A DNA stretch of 64,000 nucleotides from Saccharum officinarum (Eukaryota > Streptophyta > Magnoliopsida > Poales > Poaceae): positions 11,406,143 to 11,470,142 of the forward strand of contig CM036223.1 in NCBI GenBank assembly GCA_020631735.1, read 5' to 3'. Positions 20,626 to 33,080 of this stretch are shown here, in pieces; position 1 is the first letter of the stretch, and every line of letters begins with the position of its first letter. The notes beneath the pieces are model-generated. The model worked only from the letters and a program-made list of their open reading frames with translations, searched no databases and was not told the origin of the DNA. The position numbers were made by a program, and so were the translations under genes.

Positions 20626-23412
20626 GAGGATCTGGACAACATTTTTAGAGCCTTTGTTAGGGATTCATCTTAGGGCTCATGGCGCTGAAGATGCAGATAT
20701 GGTAATATCAAAGAGGCGAACTAGAAAAGTTGGTTTGTCATGTGGGAAAAGAAATAATGCCACAGCAAAGGGTACACCCTTTTTAGCTACCTTATGCTGT
20801 CTCATAGCTTAATTGATTGTTGTTTAACTACACAGTTTTCAGTGGTTTAATCTTACCTGATAGGTGGTAATGGCTCTAAAAGTGCTGGAGCTGAGTCTGT
20901 GGCTGAATTTGTGGGTACGAATGAAACAATTCTGTCTATGAGGGTATGGTCATTCCTAAACTGGATCACTGCTGATGAGTGTGTTATTTCTACCTTTCTT
21001 TTTCATTGTTCAATTGAAGCATATGTGTTGAAAGAAAAAAAGCATATGTGGCTCGAGGATTATCCCTCTTGGATGCCCTCGCTCCGGGTGGTTAGAGCCC
21101 TGTCTACCTTGGTCGTGATACTTATGTCACGGGCGTGTTAGTTTCCTAGCAGCATGTTGCAGCAGCAGCAACGGAATGTGAGTGTGTGTAGAGTTGTATG
21201 GTTTTTTATCCCATTTTATTATCTTAATATAATGACTCGTCACTCTCCTGCGTTTTCAAGAAAGAAAGAAAGAAAAGCATGAAAACTAGATATATATAAG
21301 TGATAGGATTCAGAGTTCAACATCTTTTCTATTTCCTTAAAAAACATTTAAGACACCCAATTTTCTTTTGTTAATAATCATTATCATTCCAACAGAGCAG
21401 AAAACATGGGAGGATGACATCTTTGTATGGAGGGGGTGTACATCCATTTAATGAATATTCGGGGTCCCACAACAATTTAAGGCCTGAAAGAGAAGAGGGT
21501 GAATTATCTCCTTATGGCGATTTTGAAGAGGAAAACTTTGGTGTTTTTGAAGATGAAGCTATAGATGGAACTTCTAAACCAATTGGAGGTTCTACCAGCA
21601 GATCTGTCCAGGGTAGACCTAAGGAAGTTCTCAAGTTTTCTAGCAAGAATCATGTAGGTGCAGAAAATGAAGGTAACGAGAGGGCCCAGAGGTCTGCAGA
21701 GGATAGTAAAAATGCATCTGAGGCTGATGAAGATGCCTCTGGCAGTGAATCTGGTGGTGGTGACGAGTTTTCTCATGAAGATCAAGAGGAAGAAGAGGAT
21801 GATATGGATCTTGATACAAAGGTAAAAAATGACGGTGGAGCAGAGGTAAATACAGAGGCACAGGGTTTGGATGGAGGAATATCACTGCCATTTTCAGAAT
21901 GTTTGCAAAGTACAGTTAAACCACTTTCCAAGTATGTTTCCACGGCATTACCAAACCATGAAGAGAAACTTTCTCATATATTTTATGGAAATGACTCATT
22001 TTATGTTCTGTTCAGGCTACATCAGGTTAGTTTCTTTTTTCTTCAGTAACCTTGCAGGATCTATAAGTTTGTGCCTATGTGGTCTCATTGGCTAACCTTT
22101 ATTGATTGTAGATCTTATATGAGAGAATATTGTCAGCTAAGACAAACTCTTCTACATCAGACAATAACTGGAAAACCTCAAAGGATACAAATTCTCCAGA
22201 CCAATATTCAAGGTATTGTCAACACTCTGGTTTCATGGAAGACTTGCTGTATATGGCTTATGTATTTTAGTTGCAGGTTTATCAGTGCACTATACAACTT
22301 GCTTGATGGTTCTTCTGACCACACCAAATTTGAAGATGACTGCCGTTCCATCATTGGGACTCAATCATATGTTCTCTTTACTTTAGATAAACTGATATAC
22401 AAAATTGTGAAGCCGGCAAGTTGTCAAAGACCATATCTGTTTTATTGTTCAATAGTTACATTATTAATTTTTCCTACTCTGCAGCTTGAAGCAGTAGCAG
22501 CTGATGAAATCAACAACCAGCTTCTCCAGCTTTATTTGTATGAAAAGTCCAGATCTCCTGGGAGCTTCTTTGATGTGGTTTATCATGAAAATGCACGAGC
22601 CCTTCTACATGATGACAACATATACCGTTTTGAATGTGTAAGCTCCATTTTGTATCTGTATTTCTTGTCTTTCATAGATATGTCTGCACATTTTTTACTC
22701 GGCATGCAATGTTTCTCTGAGGAATCCTCTTATCACATTGAGGGAGGGAAGGACAACATCTCTTTGCACATTGCATGTTTGTATCTTCTTGCAACTACCA
22801 AATCACAGACACTTTCTCTTGTAATCTGCAGAATTCTGATCCTACAAGGTTATCTATTCAGCTCATGGAGTATGGGAATGGAAAACATGAATTGACCGCT
22901 GTCTCATTTGATCCAACCTTTTCACCGTATCTTTATAATGATTATCTGTCAAATATCGATGATACCAAATTGGCTGATGATGTCTTCCTTAGGAGGTACT
23001 GTCTTGGCGTAATAATAAAGCCCTCGAATTTATTTTCCTTGCTGCTCATGATTTGGCATCTTTATTCCAGGAATAAGCGGAAGCAAGGGAGGAATGATGA
23101 CTCCCTAGCTTCTTTGAAGACCATGGACCATGTCATGTTTGGTAATGGTCTTGAATGCAAGATGTCTTGCAAAACCTCAAAGGTACGTACAATTTTATTG
23201 GGGAAACAAAGTGATACTAAAGACCATGGAAAATGTCATGTTTGCTTATTTCATAAAAACTACTAACACTCTTTGTTTTGACATGGGCCACCAGTATTTG
23301 ATTACCATCGATATCTTTTGAGTACCTAAGAATGATACCAATTTTGCAGGTCTCATATGTCCTCGATACCGAGGATTTCTTATTTCGTACGAGAAAGAGA
23401 AGCTCCATCTAG
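20626..23412 (+). pseudogene. SIN3-like gene, 3' exons: Sin3a C-terminal region
   Basis: 20626-20771 resumes the split exon (MRIWTTFLEPLLGIHLRAHG). 20864-20943 and 21396-22025 give an acidic Ser/Glu-rich spacer (GELSPYGDFEEENFGVFEDE) and then LSHIFYGNDSFYVLFRLHQ. 22112-22637 gives [39 protein letters not shown] and [20 protein letters not shown]. 22832-23182 and 23350-23412 give the conserved tail, with VSYVLDTEDFLFRTRKR before TAG at 23410-23412. These exons are open and in phase with each other. The intron after 22415 has a GC donor (GCAAGT), and the neighbouring Gln is Pro. The C-terminal half could still be transcribed from the Copia LTR region or a cryptic promoter, but nothing here proves it. 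Confidence 0.9.
21045..21272 (+). mobile_element. Short 5'-truncated LINE 3' end in an intron of the SIN3-like gene
   Basis: The block ends TCTTAATATAATGACTCGTCAC, then CTCTCCTGCGTTTTCAAG, followed by an A-rich tail (GAAAGAAAGAAAG), the standard 3' end of grass L1 elements. AAAAGCAT just before the block (about 21037-21044) and again after the tail (21273-21280) is a likely target duplication. Only ~230 bp of the element is present and it encodes nothing. Confidence 0.7.
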
Positions 23413-24160
23413 TGGAACCATGCCTGCAAAGGCAACTTTTGTGAAGCTTTACACTGTAAAATCAATAGTTTCATATATCTCTTCAGGCTGTAGGGTCTTG
23501 TGGTAGAATTATGTTAATTACAATGGCCTGTACAGGTGGGAGCCTCATGTTTAGTTCAGTTGCTCACTTCACTGGAATATATGCTTGCCGCCCAATTATG
23601 GCAGAATTGCCTATTTAGTGATTCTTTGTGTTTTGTTCGCTATCAGTAATGAGCTGTACCAATTACCATGGATGAGTCAGAACTAATAGGTCAACGCAAC
23701 TTTTTTAACAATTACAAATAGATCAGCGCAACTATTGCAAGCGACTTTTGTTTTATTTTGATAGGTGTTCTACATGTTGGTGGCAATGAGATAACCGTGC
23801 CTATGGGGGTATCTTACCACTGATAGTGGGCAGCTTGCAGTTCAACTCACTGGGTTCACTCTTTGCTACACCAGTGCCTGTGGTTTACGAGCCGTGGAAA
23901 AGTTATAAGCTATTTGGCTCAAACAAGTATAAAACCTACCTATACCTCTATCTTCTTTGAAACAACTAAAAAAATAGAAAGCCAAAAATAGGGTCAAAGG
24001 TGCATTCAAAATTGTACTACTCAAAATTAACTTTTGGTTCCTACCCTTTTGGTTGGCCTGTTGAAGCAAAAGTAGCTTCCAAAAGCCCAACCAAAAAAGT
24101 AGACTTTTGAGAGGCCAATTGTCGGATATAAATATCATGGCTACTAATGACAAAAGGGTT
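23413..24160. other. 3' flank of the SIN3-like gene, non-coding
   Basis: AT-rich sequence with no ORF of interest. 23413-23600 is probably 3' untranslated region. 23860-24150 contains A-rich and self-similar words (AAAAGTAG, CTTTTGGTT) suggestive of a small decayed MITE, but no inverted-repeat ends were found. Confidence 0.4.
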
Positions 24161-24407
24161 AGCCCACTTAAGACCTTAACCTAGCCAGTGGCAAGGCAGA
24201 GCCATTTGACCTGTCTTGACCCCTGGGACGTGGTCCCTGCCTTAGCCCAGCCCTCAGAGGTATTCTTCGCCTCGCCCGACCCCTGGGGAGTGGGCTCGCC
24301 TCGGCGAACCCATGGGACGACGAGTCCGACCTAGGAGGCACGAGGCCCTCAGCGATCGACCCCGCAAACATGGCGCTCGGTCTCGCCCGACTAGTGGGGC
24401 AGCACTC
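24161..24407. repeat. Older repeat DNA hosting the solo LTR, left part
   Basis: GC-rich sequence with repeated CTCGCCCGACCCCTGGG-like words. It continues after the solo LTR at 29633-29802 with similar composition (GTCCTGCCCGACTCCACTG). It looks like part of an old LTR retrotransposon, family not identified. The 5-bp CACTC duplication shows that it was contiguous before the insertion. Confidence 0.5.
24403..24407. repeat. Target-site duplication CACTC (left) of the solo LTR
   Basis: Matches 29628-29632 exactly on the other side of the 5220-bp LTR and marks a single integration followed by loss of the interior. Confidence 0.9.
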
Positions 24408-27400
24408 TGTAACGGAACCGTCCAAATTATAAGAGCACAAGTACAAAAACAATCACCGAAATGATCAAATTCTCGCACTTGAGCCCATATAACTCCGGTA
24501 GTCCAATGAAATCACGAGGGATTTCAAACCAATCAACATACAAGCCAAGATCGTAGTGATTCAACATAACAAGTCAAATGTTACAACAATTTCACAAGTA
24601 ATTGAATATACATCGGAGTTCAACATAGTTATTACAACTTAAGTTCAAAAGTAGCGGAAGCAAAGTAATTTGAAACTAATATTATTCTTATTTCAAATAC
24701 ATGCCAGTACCACGGTCGACTTCCAACAAAAGCATTAGAGAGAAGATAAATAAGAAGGATCATGCCCATGATCACACTCCGCCTCTACGGCAGGAGTCAA
24801 CCAACTCTTGCAGTCGCCATGATACATCATAACCTGCAACAAGTGGGGAATAAAACCCTAAGTACGACAAAGTACTCAGCTAGACTTACCCGTCAGAAAC
24901 CAGAAATAAGGTGACACCAAGGATCATGCAAGGCTGATATAAAGTGGGGCTAGCTTGACAACTTTTTGCATAAAAGCTTAATATAGATGATCAATCATTA
25001 ATGCTTAAGCATCAAGTTAATTATCATTAACCTATCATCTATATTAGAACCTGTACTAGAGCACTCACTTTATTAGGAGCAAACAATATTAACCATAGCA
25101 GGTATAAATTAAGGCAACCTTTCCATCGTTATCCAATTAACCATCCGTTCAATTTAATGGAATCTACGTTGCCGCTGCTCAAGTCAAGTGCTCACTAACC
25201 GGGAGCGACGGCGATTCGAATCGAATTCCTATCCAGCTGGAGGGGTATTTCTAACACTCACCGCGCAGGCCCCTGCCAGGGTCGCACAAGCCACCTTTTC
25301 ATATGATTCAGGAATCGCGGGTCCGAATAATGTCGCGACCCCAAGGGCGACACTCTGCCAGGTGATAGGGACTCTAACCCCCCTTGGTCTCACGCCAATG
25401 TCCCCAAGCACATCCTTTCTCTCCTCCAAGAAGCAACCTACCATTCGATTCCCGGCCTGAATCACATTACTCGGCTTCGCGGTCGGAACGACTTATCCGG
25501 CCAACTAAGTGTTAGACTGCGTTCAACATGACTCAAGGACGTACAGCGAATCGGTCCTTAAACGACTCAGACGGGGATAGATTCACACCCAAGACCTCCA
25601 TGCCTTGTTGCTTCACTATCGTCATCCCGCCCGGTCTCATTTCATTTTATTAACACATGGTTCCTTTCCACGATAGCAAATATAGCCAACCGTGCCATAT
25701 ATGAATATCCCTATATCTCGCAGGTGACAGAAAATCACCTGACTTCTACCGCTTAAAGCAGGGCTAAGCATCTACTCGATCCTAGTCTATGTAGGATTTA
25801 AGGATTCATATATCTGGACAAGGAATGATATAATGCAGCAATGGTTTCCAACTAACTCCTATCACTTAATGCAACAATACTTATAACATATATAGAATTA
25901 ATTGCTTTAAAGATAGGAGGCTTATAATGCTCCGGGGCTTGCCTGGGATCCGACTCAAGTTAGAGTATGTCAGATGAATCTCGCTGAGTACATCCATCTT
26001 CGGGATAGTTCCACCAAACACCGTCGTCGGGTTTGGCTCCACGTCAGGTCCTTCACGTGCTTCAACTAACGTACCTAAATGAGGTGCAACAATACATATG
26101 TATGAATGCAAAGAAGTGCAATAAACAAAGTAATCATGCAAGCATACCAAAGTTCACCTAAACCCTAGAGCTAATTAACTTAATTCTCAAGAAGACATAA
26201 CATAGAAGAGGGCAAGCACATTAATCAAGAAACAAGTCTCACAAGATTACAGGGTACCTCTCAAGTATCATCAAAGATATGAGTCACATTTCAATACCCA
26301 AGCATGACAAAGTTAATCAAAGTACGAGAACTAGAAATTGCTACCTTCTGGACATCAAACCAACAGTTGAGTAATTTAATCATAACTGGAGATATACAAC
26401 TCCAAACGACTTGCAAGAAGACATTATGGAAAGCTTATGAAATTATCTAAATTTCATTTATAAACATCACAGCATGATTCCAAAGTTTAACATGTCAAAT
26501 TTACATAAACACAGCAACTGATCTAACAAGACAGAGAGCAAGCAATTCTGTACCTCAACTTTAGACAGCTATAACTCCTAAACCACATGGCCAAATGGCA
26601 CCAAATTTTAACAGAAGCTAGATAAATAAATTATATACAACTTTTGTATAAACAAGTTTTACGACAAAGCACATTATCATAAAGAACTTTGCTAAGTTCC
26701 CAGATCTGTCCAGAAACCTCATTTGCAAGAAATAATTATTAACTTATGTGGCAAACATATACTTGGACAAAACTAACTTTACCAACATGTCACACATGAC
26801 TAATGAACACCATAAAACATAGTGTCCATTCCTAAATAATTTCTTTTAATGCATTTTCTTAATTTATTTAGATAATTAGGTGGAATTATGAACACATATC
26901 AAAAGTGCATAATAAATTCTACCAAAATTACAGATGCCTACACATGCTCCCAAAAGTCTACTATCCAAATTTGAAACCATTTGGATATGTATAACAACCT
27001 CTATGAAAAAGACAAATGGCTATAGCAATAAATCATGTGAGAGCAAGTTAATTCCAAAACTCCATATTTTCTGTGAACACAAGGCCATATTATGAATCAA
27101 TATGATAGAGAAACATCATATTAAGGTAATGGAACAACATTTTCTATTTTATCAATTATATATTATTTATAAGCTATTTATCAAGCTATAAACAAGTTAA
27201 ATCAATAACTTGAGCATACCAAAAGCAATGACCATGAAATTTATACCACAGTACATACATAGCCTGACAAGCCTACCATAAAAATTTCACATCAATTGGA
27301 GCAACACAACTCAAGATATAAAGTAACAAGTAATATAATATAGTTTTCCTTATTTATCAAGGTCAAATCACAACTTTAAGAAGACAGTGAACAAGTAGTG

Positions 27401-29627
27401 TGTTTAATATTTTTCCTAGCAATTAAATGTCATCACAAAATTAACAAAACAAGAATCATCATTTTTGGAGTTCTAAAACTCAAGATATGGCTCTGGTCAA
27501 GTTTTATACGTATTTTAGAGCATTTTTAAAGCTTAACTAAAAACATCAGAAAACATCTACAAACATCTAGCATATTGTGACTCCACTGCATAGATCTCTT
27601 CTCAAGGTTTCCAAAAAGTCCACATTTGCTATTTTTAGCCTTTCCCATTAAGAGATATGGATTTTCAAAGATAATCATGAAATCTGAAATTCAAATTCAG
27701 AACAAACAACCCTAACTTAATTCGCTAGCTACACCCGGTCGCGCACCCGAGCCTGCTACTACTTAACCTGACATGTGGGACCCGCTGTTTCGCTGGGCCC
27801 ACTTGTCATCCAAGGGGAAAACGTACACCGACTTCCCCTTTTCTTCTTCCTTGTCTCAACGGCCGAAAGCAGGGGAGGGAGCAGGGCCGGCCCGGCCTCG
27901 GGCCAGTGGCGGCCGGCGACGACGGTGGACTGGTTGGCCGGCATCGCGGCTGCCCAGCGCGTTCGCCTGCACTGGCGGTGTGAGCTGCGGTGGCTTGTGG
28001 CCTCTTGGCCACGGAGGCAGGCGGCTGCGGCCGCGGCCATCGGCGGCAGGCGAGCACCGGCAGCGGTGGACCGAGGGGAAGGCAGCGCGAGCACCGGTGA
28101 GCCCACGCGCGTCCACGGGACCAATTGGCTTAGCTCGAGGCGACCCAAGACGGCTTGGCCATGGAAGCGGGTCGCGACGCGCGAGAAGCTCCGGCGGCGG
28201 CCGTCTGCGGCGCGCGGGAAAGCCAAGATGAAGGTGCGTCGAGGGCGGCGGATGGCGGTGAAGGTGTCACGGTACAAGGCGAGGACGGGAAAGGCATGGC
28301 GGGGTGGATTCATTGTTGGCCATGGAGCTCAATTTGGCCGGCAATGGTGGCCACGGCCATCTGTGGTGTGCGCGCGCGTGAGCACGGGCGGAAACGGGGA
28401 GTGCTCTGGTGCTGCTCGGCTTGCCAAACGCGAGAGGGAGCAGCAGGGCGGGGTAGAAGGCATGGACGCGCGGCGGTTTGGTGGGGGTGCGGTGCGGCAT
28501 GGTCGCCACGCACACGGACACGCGGCGTCCCTGGCGAAGACGCTCTGGCGCATGGTCGCCACGCCCTCCCTAAGGGGCAATTCGTCGAGCACGTGGCAGA
28601 TGCTGCTGTGGGTCGGTCGGGACGCCGATTTGGGCCATTTCCGAGCTGATCTGGGTCTTGGGCCTAAAATAAAGTTTGCTCTCCTCCTAAAGCTCTACAA
28701 CTTTGATTAAGGGTGCTCGGCCATTTGGCTATTGGATTAGCAGATAATTAGTACCAAACTTGGTAGTGTCAGCGATTTGACCGCGAAAAGCAAACATCCA
28801 AAATTGAAGGTCAACACTAAGTCAAATTGATGCCATACTTTTACATGCTCTTCTCTATAATGTCTACACCAACTTTTATTAAGGGGTCAAACCAAGTCGC
28901 TTAACAAAAACTTGAGAACGCGGGATGCCAATGTCGAAGATACTGAAATCAGGGCTTTAAAATTGTTAAGTGTCGGAAACACTCCCAAATCTGACTTGTG
29001 GCCCCTTTTTGATCATGTTCCACACATTTTCATGACTTGACTCTTAAACAAAGTTTGTTCCTTATAAAATTCTCTAGAACTTTGTAAAAGGGTGCACAGT
29101 CATGCAAAGCTTCTAGGTCAGACTTTTGAAATGGTCAAACGAAAGGGTTCTAGGGTCCATACATGGTCAACCATCACTTAGAAGCACATTTAGGCAAAAT
29201 GATCAACATGAACATTGTTCCATTAAGTGCCCTAAGTGTAGTTAAGGTATTGTAGAGTTCATCTAGAGTCATTTGGACAATTTGCAAGGTTTGGTTGGTG
29301 TTCTACAATTCCATTCACTTAATGATGCAAGTTCCAATAGGAATGGAACTTATCATTTCATGTGACTTTTTGATTCCAAACTCCATGAAACTTTTCCAGG
29401 GATCAATATAGATAGATACTAAGGTGAGACACATGAGTATATTGTAATAACACTACCCAAGCATATAATTTGAATAGGGGCCTATAGGGAAAGCAATGGT
29501 GTAACATCCAAGTTTAGATTAGGGTTTATTTCCATAGGTTTGACTTTGGCATCGTCATCTCCACTAATCTATCATGTTTGAGCTCAAACCCACTACTTAG
29601 TTGGTGATCAACACCTGGGGTGTTACA
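24408..29627 (-). mobile_element. Solo LTR of the long-LTR Gypsy family (5.2 kb)
   Basis: It starts TGTAACGGAACC and ends GGGTGTTACA on the plus strand, so in its own orientation it runs TGTAACACCCC...GGTTCCGTTACA. The flanks carry the perfect 5-bp duplication CACTC at 24403-24407 and 29628-29632. It aligns along its length to 49786-55008 and 60166-64000, but is inverted. There is no primer site, interior or second LTR, so recombination between two LTRs removed the interior. 5220 bp is exceptionally long for an LTR. A GC-rich island at about 27730-28660 matches the corresponding island of the other copies only weakly, whereas its AT-rich flanks match well. ORFs in the island are not conserved and are not called as genes. 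Confidence 0.93.
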
Positions 29628-29632
29628 CACTC

Positions 29633-29802
29633 CGTCCTGCCCGACTCCACTGTGCGGGTCTATGACCTATGGGTTTATGCAGAAAGACCCTAGGGCAAAG
29701 CGGACAAAGGAAAGGACCTAGATCCCTGCGTCCTTCTCAAGCACTCTGTTCGAGAACCAATGGGCGACGAGGTGGCCTGCGTCACCTCCATCCACTCCCG
29801 GG
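29633..29802. repeat. Older repeat DNA hosting the solo LTR, right part
   Basis: Continuation of 24161-24407 after the CACTC duplication. It ends where a second-family LTR begins (TGAAAGGTC at 29803). No coding capacity is seen. Confidence 0.5.
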
Positions 29803-31340
29803 TGAAAGGTCTTGATGGCTAGAGGGGGGGTTGAATAGCCTACACAAATTTTCCTACAAAGACATGCTAAACAATTTTATCAATAATAACAATAGTGTGA
29901 TGCAATCTTGCTTAGCCTACTTAGGGTTGCAAGCCACATATCCAATCACAATTCTAGTGTATAATTCACTCAACCGCCAACAAGTATTCGCAAGACAACA
30001 AGCTACTCAATCTAAGCAAGAAGCTACACTAGCAACTACACAAAGGCAACAACAAGAATGTAATAAAGGTAATTGCAAAGATGAGTTAGTGGGGTTTCAC
30101 CAAGGGGCGTAGAATGAGCCAACCAATCAAGATGTAATCCAATGAATACCAATTGAACACTAGGACAATCAATCGATCACAATGGCAAGAGATGACAAAG
30201 ATTTATCCCCATGGTTCAAGTGCTTGCCGACACTCTACATCCACATTGTGTCCCCCTTCACCGTGTAGTTCGGTGGCTAATCGGTATGACACACTGAGCC
30301 TCTCAATAGGCGCCACAAGAACCTACCAACCTGGCAAGGAGTTGCAATTGACACGAGCAATTTACTAGAGTTGGAATTTGGCGCTCCGCCGGGGAACCAC
30401 AACAACCCTTGCCGGACCAAGAACAAGCACCAACTCTTGTCAGACCTCCTTCGCTGCTCCAAGCCATCTAGGTGGTGGCAACCACCAAGAGTAATAAGAA
30501 AATCCACAACAATCAACCCCAACAAGTGCCTCTAGATGCATAACAATGCTCAATGCACTTGAATCACTCAATCTCACTCAAAGATCACAAATGAATGCAA
30601 GGAGATGAGTGGGAACACTTTGTCTTAGCTCAAAGGGTGCACAAGTATGTCAAAATGCCAAGAGAGCCACCCAAGAGCCGGCCACCATCTATTTATAGAG
30701 GTGCCCCTTCAAAAAGAGTCGTTGCTCTAATTATGGGGGCACCGGACGCTTCGGTGCATAGCATCGGGCGCACCTAGCCAGCGTTCGGTGCACCTTGTAG
30801 TGCCACATGTCCTAGTCATTTCAAAGTTCCAATGGTCGAGATGCACTCACCGAACGCTTCGGTGAGATCCGTAGCGTCCAATGCTGCTTAGCGTCTGAGC
30901 ATCCGGAGCGTGCGTCCAAAGACCCCACCGAACGCTCCAATGCACGTATGCCAGAGACCTTGTTCACTAGGGTTAGCCATAGGATGCGTCTGACGCGGCG
31001 ACCACATGTCGCACCGGACGGTCCGGTCGCTCTCTGTTTCATTTTCAGCCAAACGGTGCCAACACCAGACGCACCAGAGCGTTCGATGCTCATCACCTGA
31101 GTGTTCGGTGCATGCAAGTTTGCTGATTTTCCAGTTTTAAGTTCATTACTTGTTTGCCCTAGCAACATATGAGCTATTTCAAGTATGTCAAACATTCAAG
31201 CACATGTTTTAGCTCATTTTAGGTTAGACCATAGGGCATAGAAGATGCACTCTATCCAAATGCATATGCTCAATGCAATGACACCTAGAGGCACAAATTG
31301 GAGTTAAACACTTTGGAATGCCTAGCCATGAAGAAGAATA
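29803..31340 (-). mobile_element. Second LTR family (TGAAAG...CTTTCA), copy A, truncated
   Basis: It begins TGAAAGGTCTTGATGGCTAGAG and follows the copies at 35848 and 46437 through the landmarks CTAATCGGT...GAGCCTCTCA, a minus-strand TATA box (30690-30697), a GC-rich block of CGGACGC/CACCGAACGC motifs (30735-31120), and the CACCTAGAGGCAC block near 31285. The match then stops before the expected CTTTCA end, and an LRR gene begins. Transcription orientation is minus, judged from the TATA box. It is non-coding. Confidence 0.8.
30690..30697 (-). promoter_or_regulatory. TATA box of second-family LTR copy A
   Basis: Reads TATAAATA on the minus strand. The equivalent box is present at 36728, 47372 and, on the plus strand, 49154. 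In every copy it lies close to the array of CGGACGC-type motifs. Confidence 0.6.
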
Positions 31341-31372
31341 CCACAACTCCAATCACACACCCATAGCTTCCC

Positions 31373-33078
31373 TTGCTGCTCATGACATGCTGTGCACGTG
31401 TTGCCATCTGTTACTTGGACGGAAACAACACAGATAGGCTGTGGCTACTGGAGTTCAAGAAGGCCATCACCAGTGATCCGCAGAAAGCCTTGGTGTCCTG
31501 GAATGACACCAACCATTTCTACAGCTGGAAAGGTGTCCAGTGTAGCACGAAGCACTTGAATCGTGTCACTTCCCTTCGTCTTCATGATCAAGGCTTAGCT
31601 AGGCCGATCTCCCCTTCGCTTGGAAACTTAACATTCCTGAGAATCCTGATCCTATCGACCAATTCATTTACTGGAGATATTCCTCCATCCCTGGGCCATC
31701 TGCATCACCTTCAAAAGCTCGAGTTGGCTAATAATACGTTACAAGGTAGGATACCCAGTCTAGCAAACTGTTCCAGGCTCAAGGCTTTGTGGCTGTCCAA
31801 TAATCAACTAGGTGGACAGACACCTGCAGATTTGCCTCATGCCCTTGAATTGCTCAAACTTTCGGATAATAATCTCACTGGAACTATCCCTGCTTCTCTT
31901 GCAAACACAACAACACTATATGTGTTTTCATTCACTGACAATAGCATTAAGGGGACCATCCCAAGTGAGTTTGCAAAGTTGTCAGGGCTGTAATATCTGG
32001 ACATGGGTGAAAACAAGTTTTCAGGAAGTTTTCCACAACCCATCCTGAATCTTTCTAGCCTAATTGATTCAAGTGTTACTTTTAATGATCTTAGTGGAGA
32101 TTTACCACCAAATATTGGTAACTCTCTCCCAAACTTGAACAGCTCGAGCTAGGCGACAACTTTTTTCATGGCCTTATCCCACCTTCTCTCACAAATGTCT
32201 CAAAGCTATATATTTTCGATATACCAGGGAATAAGCCCACTGGGGTGGTGCCTAGCTCCATCGGCAAACTTTCTGAATTGATTTGGTTAAATCTTAATAG
32301 AAACAAACTACAAGCAAATAACAAGCAAGACTGGGAGTTTATGAATAGTTTAGCAAATTGCACTGAGCTACAAGTGTTCTCAATATCATTTAATTAGCTA
32401 CAAGGCGATGTACCAAATTCAGTAGGCAACCTTTCCAGTCAACTTTTGATTCTATACTTGGGCATATAATCAACTATCAGGGGACTTTCCCTCTAGTATA
32501 GCGAACCTTCACAAACTGATCAGTCTATTACTGAACATGAATAAATTTATTGGTGCAATTCCAGATTGGATCAGAACTCTCACAAATCTACAGAAAATAT
32601 CACTAACCAACAATTTCTTTGCCGGGCCAATTCCACCATCCTTTTCAAACATGTCTCAATTGGAAAAACTTCATATAAGCTCAAACCAGTTAGATGGACA
32701 AATACCCCCAATCTTAAGAAACCTCCAGATACTTGGATCACTAAACATCTCCAACAATAATCTACATGGCAACATACCAAAGGACCTCTTCAGAACGTTA
32801 AGGGAGATTATCTTATCTTTCAACAACCTACAGGGACCACTTCATGCCGACATCAGCAATGCAAAACTCACGTATTTCGATATTTCATCAAATAATCTAT
32901 CTAGAAAGATTCCTAGCACTCTTGGTAATTGTGATAGTTTAGAAGATATCAAGATGGGACATAATGCTTTTAGCGGAAGTATCCCCCCTTCACTAGGCAA
33001 TATAAGAAGCCTACAGATTCTCAACGTGTCTCATAATAAGTTGACTGGTCCAATACCGGTGTCTGCGCTTACTTCACA
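31373..33078 (+). pseudogene. LRR receptor-like kinase pseudogene (Xa21/LRR-XII type), ectodomain only
   Basis: The N-terminus has a short hydrophobic leader, then an LRR N-terminal cap (DRLWLLEFKKAITSDPQKAL, WKGVQC) and many repeats of the LxxLxLxxNxLxGxIP type, for example LRLHDQGLARPISPSLGNLT and LELANNTLQGRIPSLANCSR. TAA at 31991-31993 ends the first frame. The repeats continue through further stops and shifts to 32537-33078, where a long open stretch runs NKFIGAIPDWIRTLTNLQKI to SHNKLTGPIPVS and then stops matching. Membrane span and kinase are absent; LINE-type DNA follows. Proteins of this class are surface immune or developmental receptors. This copy is non-functional as a kinase, and the stops also preclude a full receptor-like protein. 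Confidence 0.85.
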
Positions 33079-33080
33079 GT

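Larger units (their letters stand above)
8152..23412 (+). pseudogene. SIN3-like transcriptional corepressor gene, disrupted (whole locus)
   Basis: SIN3 proteins are nuclear scaffolds that hold RPD3/HDA19-type histone deacetylases and bind transcription factors through paired amphipathic helix (PAH) domains. Visible exons: 8152-8411, 8498-8596, 8717-8866, 12004-12279, 12519-12652, 12785-12860, 12968-12997, a block ending 13344, 13421-13575, 14087-14211, 14309-14562, 14658-14851 continued at 20626-20771, 20864-20943, 21396-22025, 22112-22212, 22277-22415, 22485-22637, 22832-22995, 23071-23182, 23350-23412. They give PAH1, PAH2, PAH3, the HDAC-interaction region and the Sin3a C-terminal region in the normal order. 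Lesions: frame changes near 8167, 8390, 12080, 13120-13150 and 14489, a TAG at 12800-12802, and a 5.8-kb Copia element inside an exon. As written the locus cannot make a full protein. Most boundaries obey GT-AG and the sequence match is good, so loss is recent or partly an assembly artefact. Confidence 0.9.

Noticed and set aside
27775..28710. 311-codon plus-strand ORF, and long ORFs on the other strand, inside the solo LTR
   Set aside because: They lie in the GC-rich island, where random frames stay open. The equivalent islands at 50770 and 61320 do not keep the frame or the protein, and no domain is recognisable.
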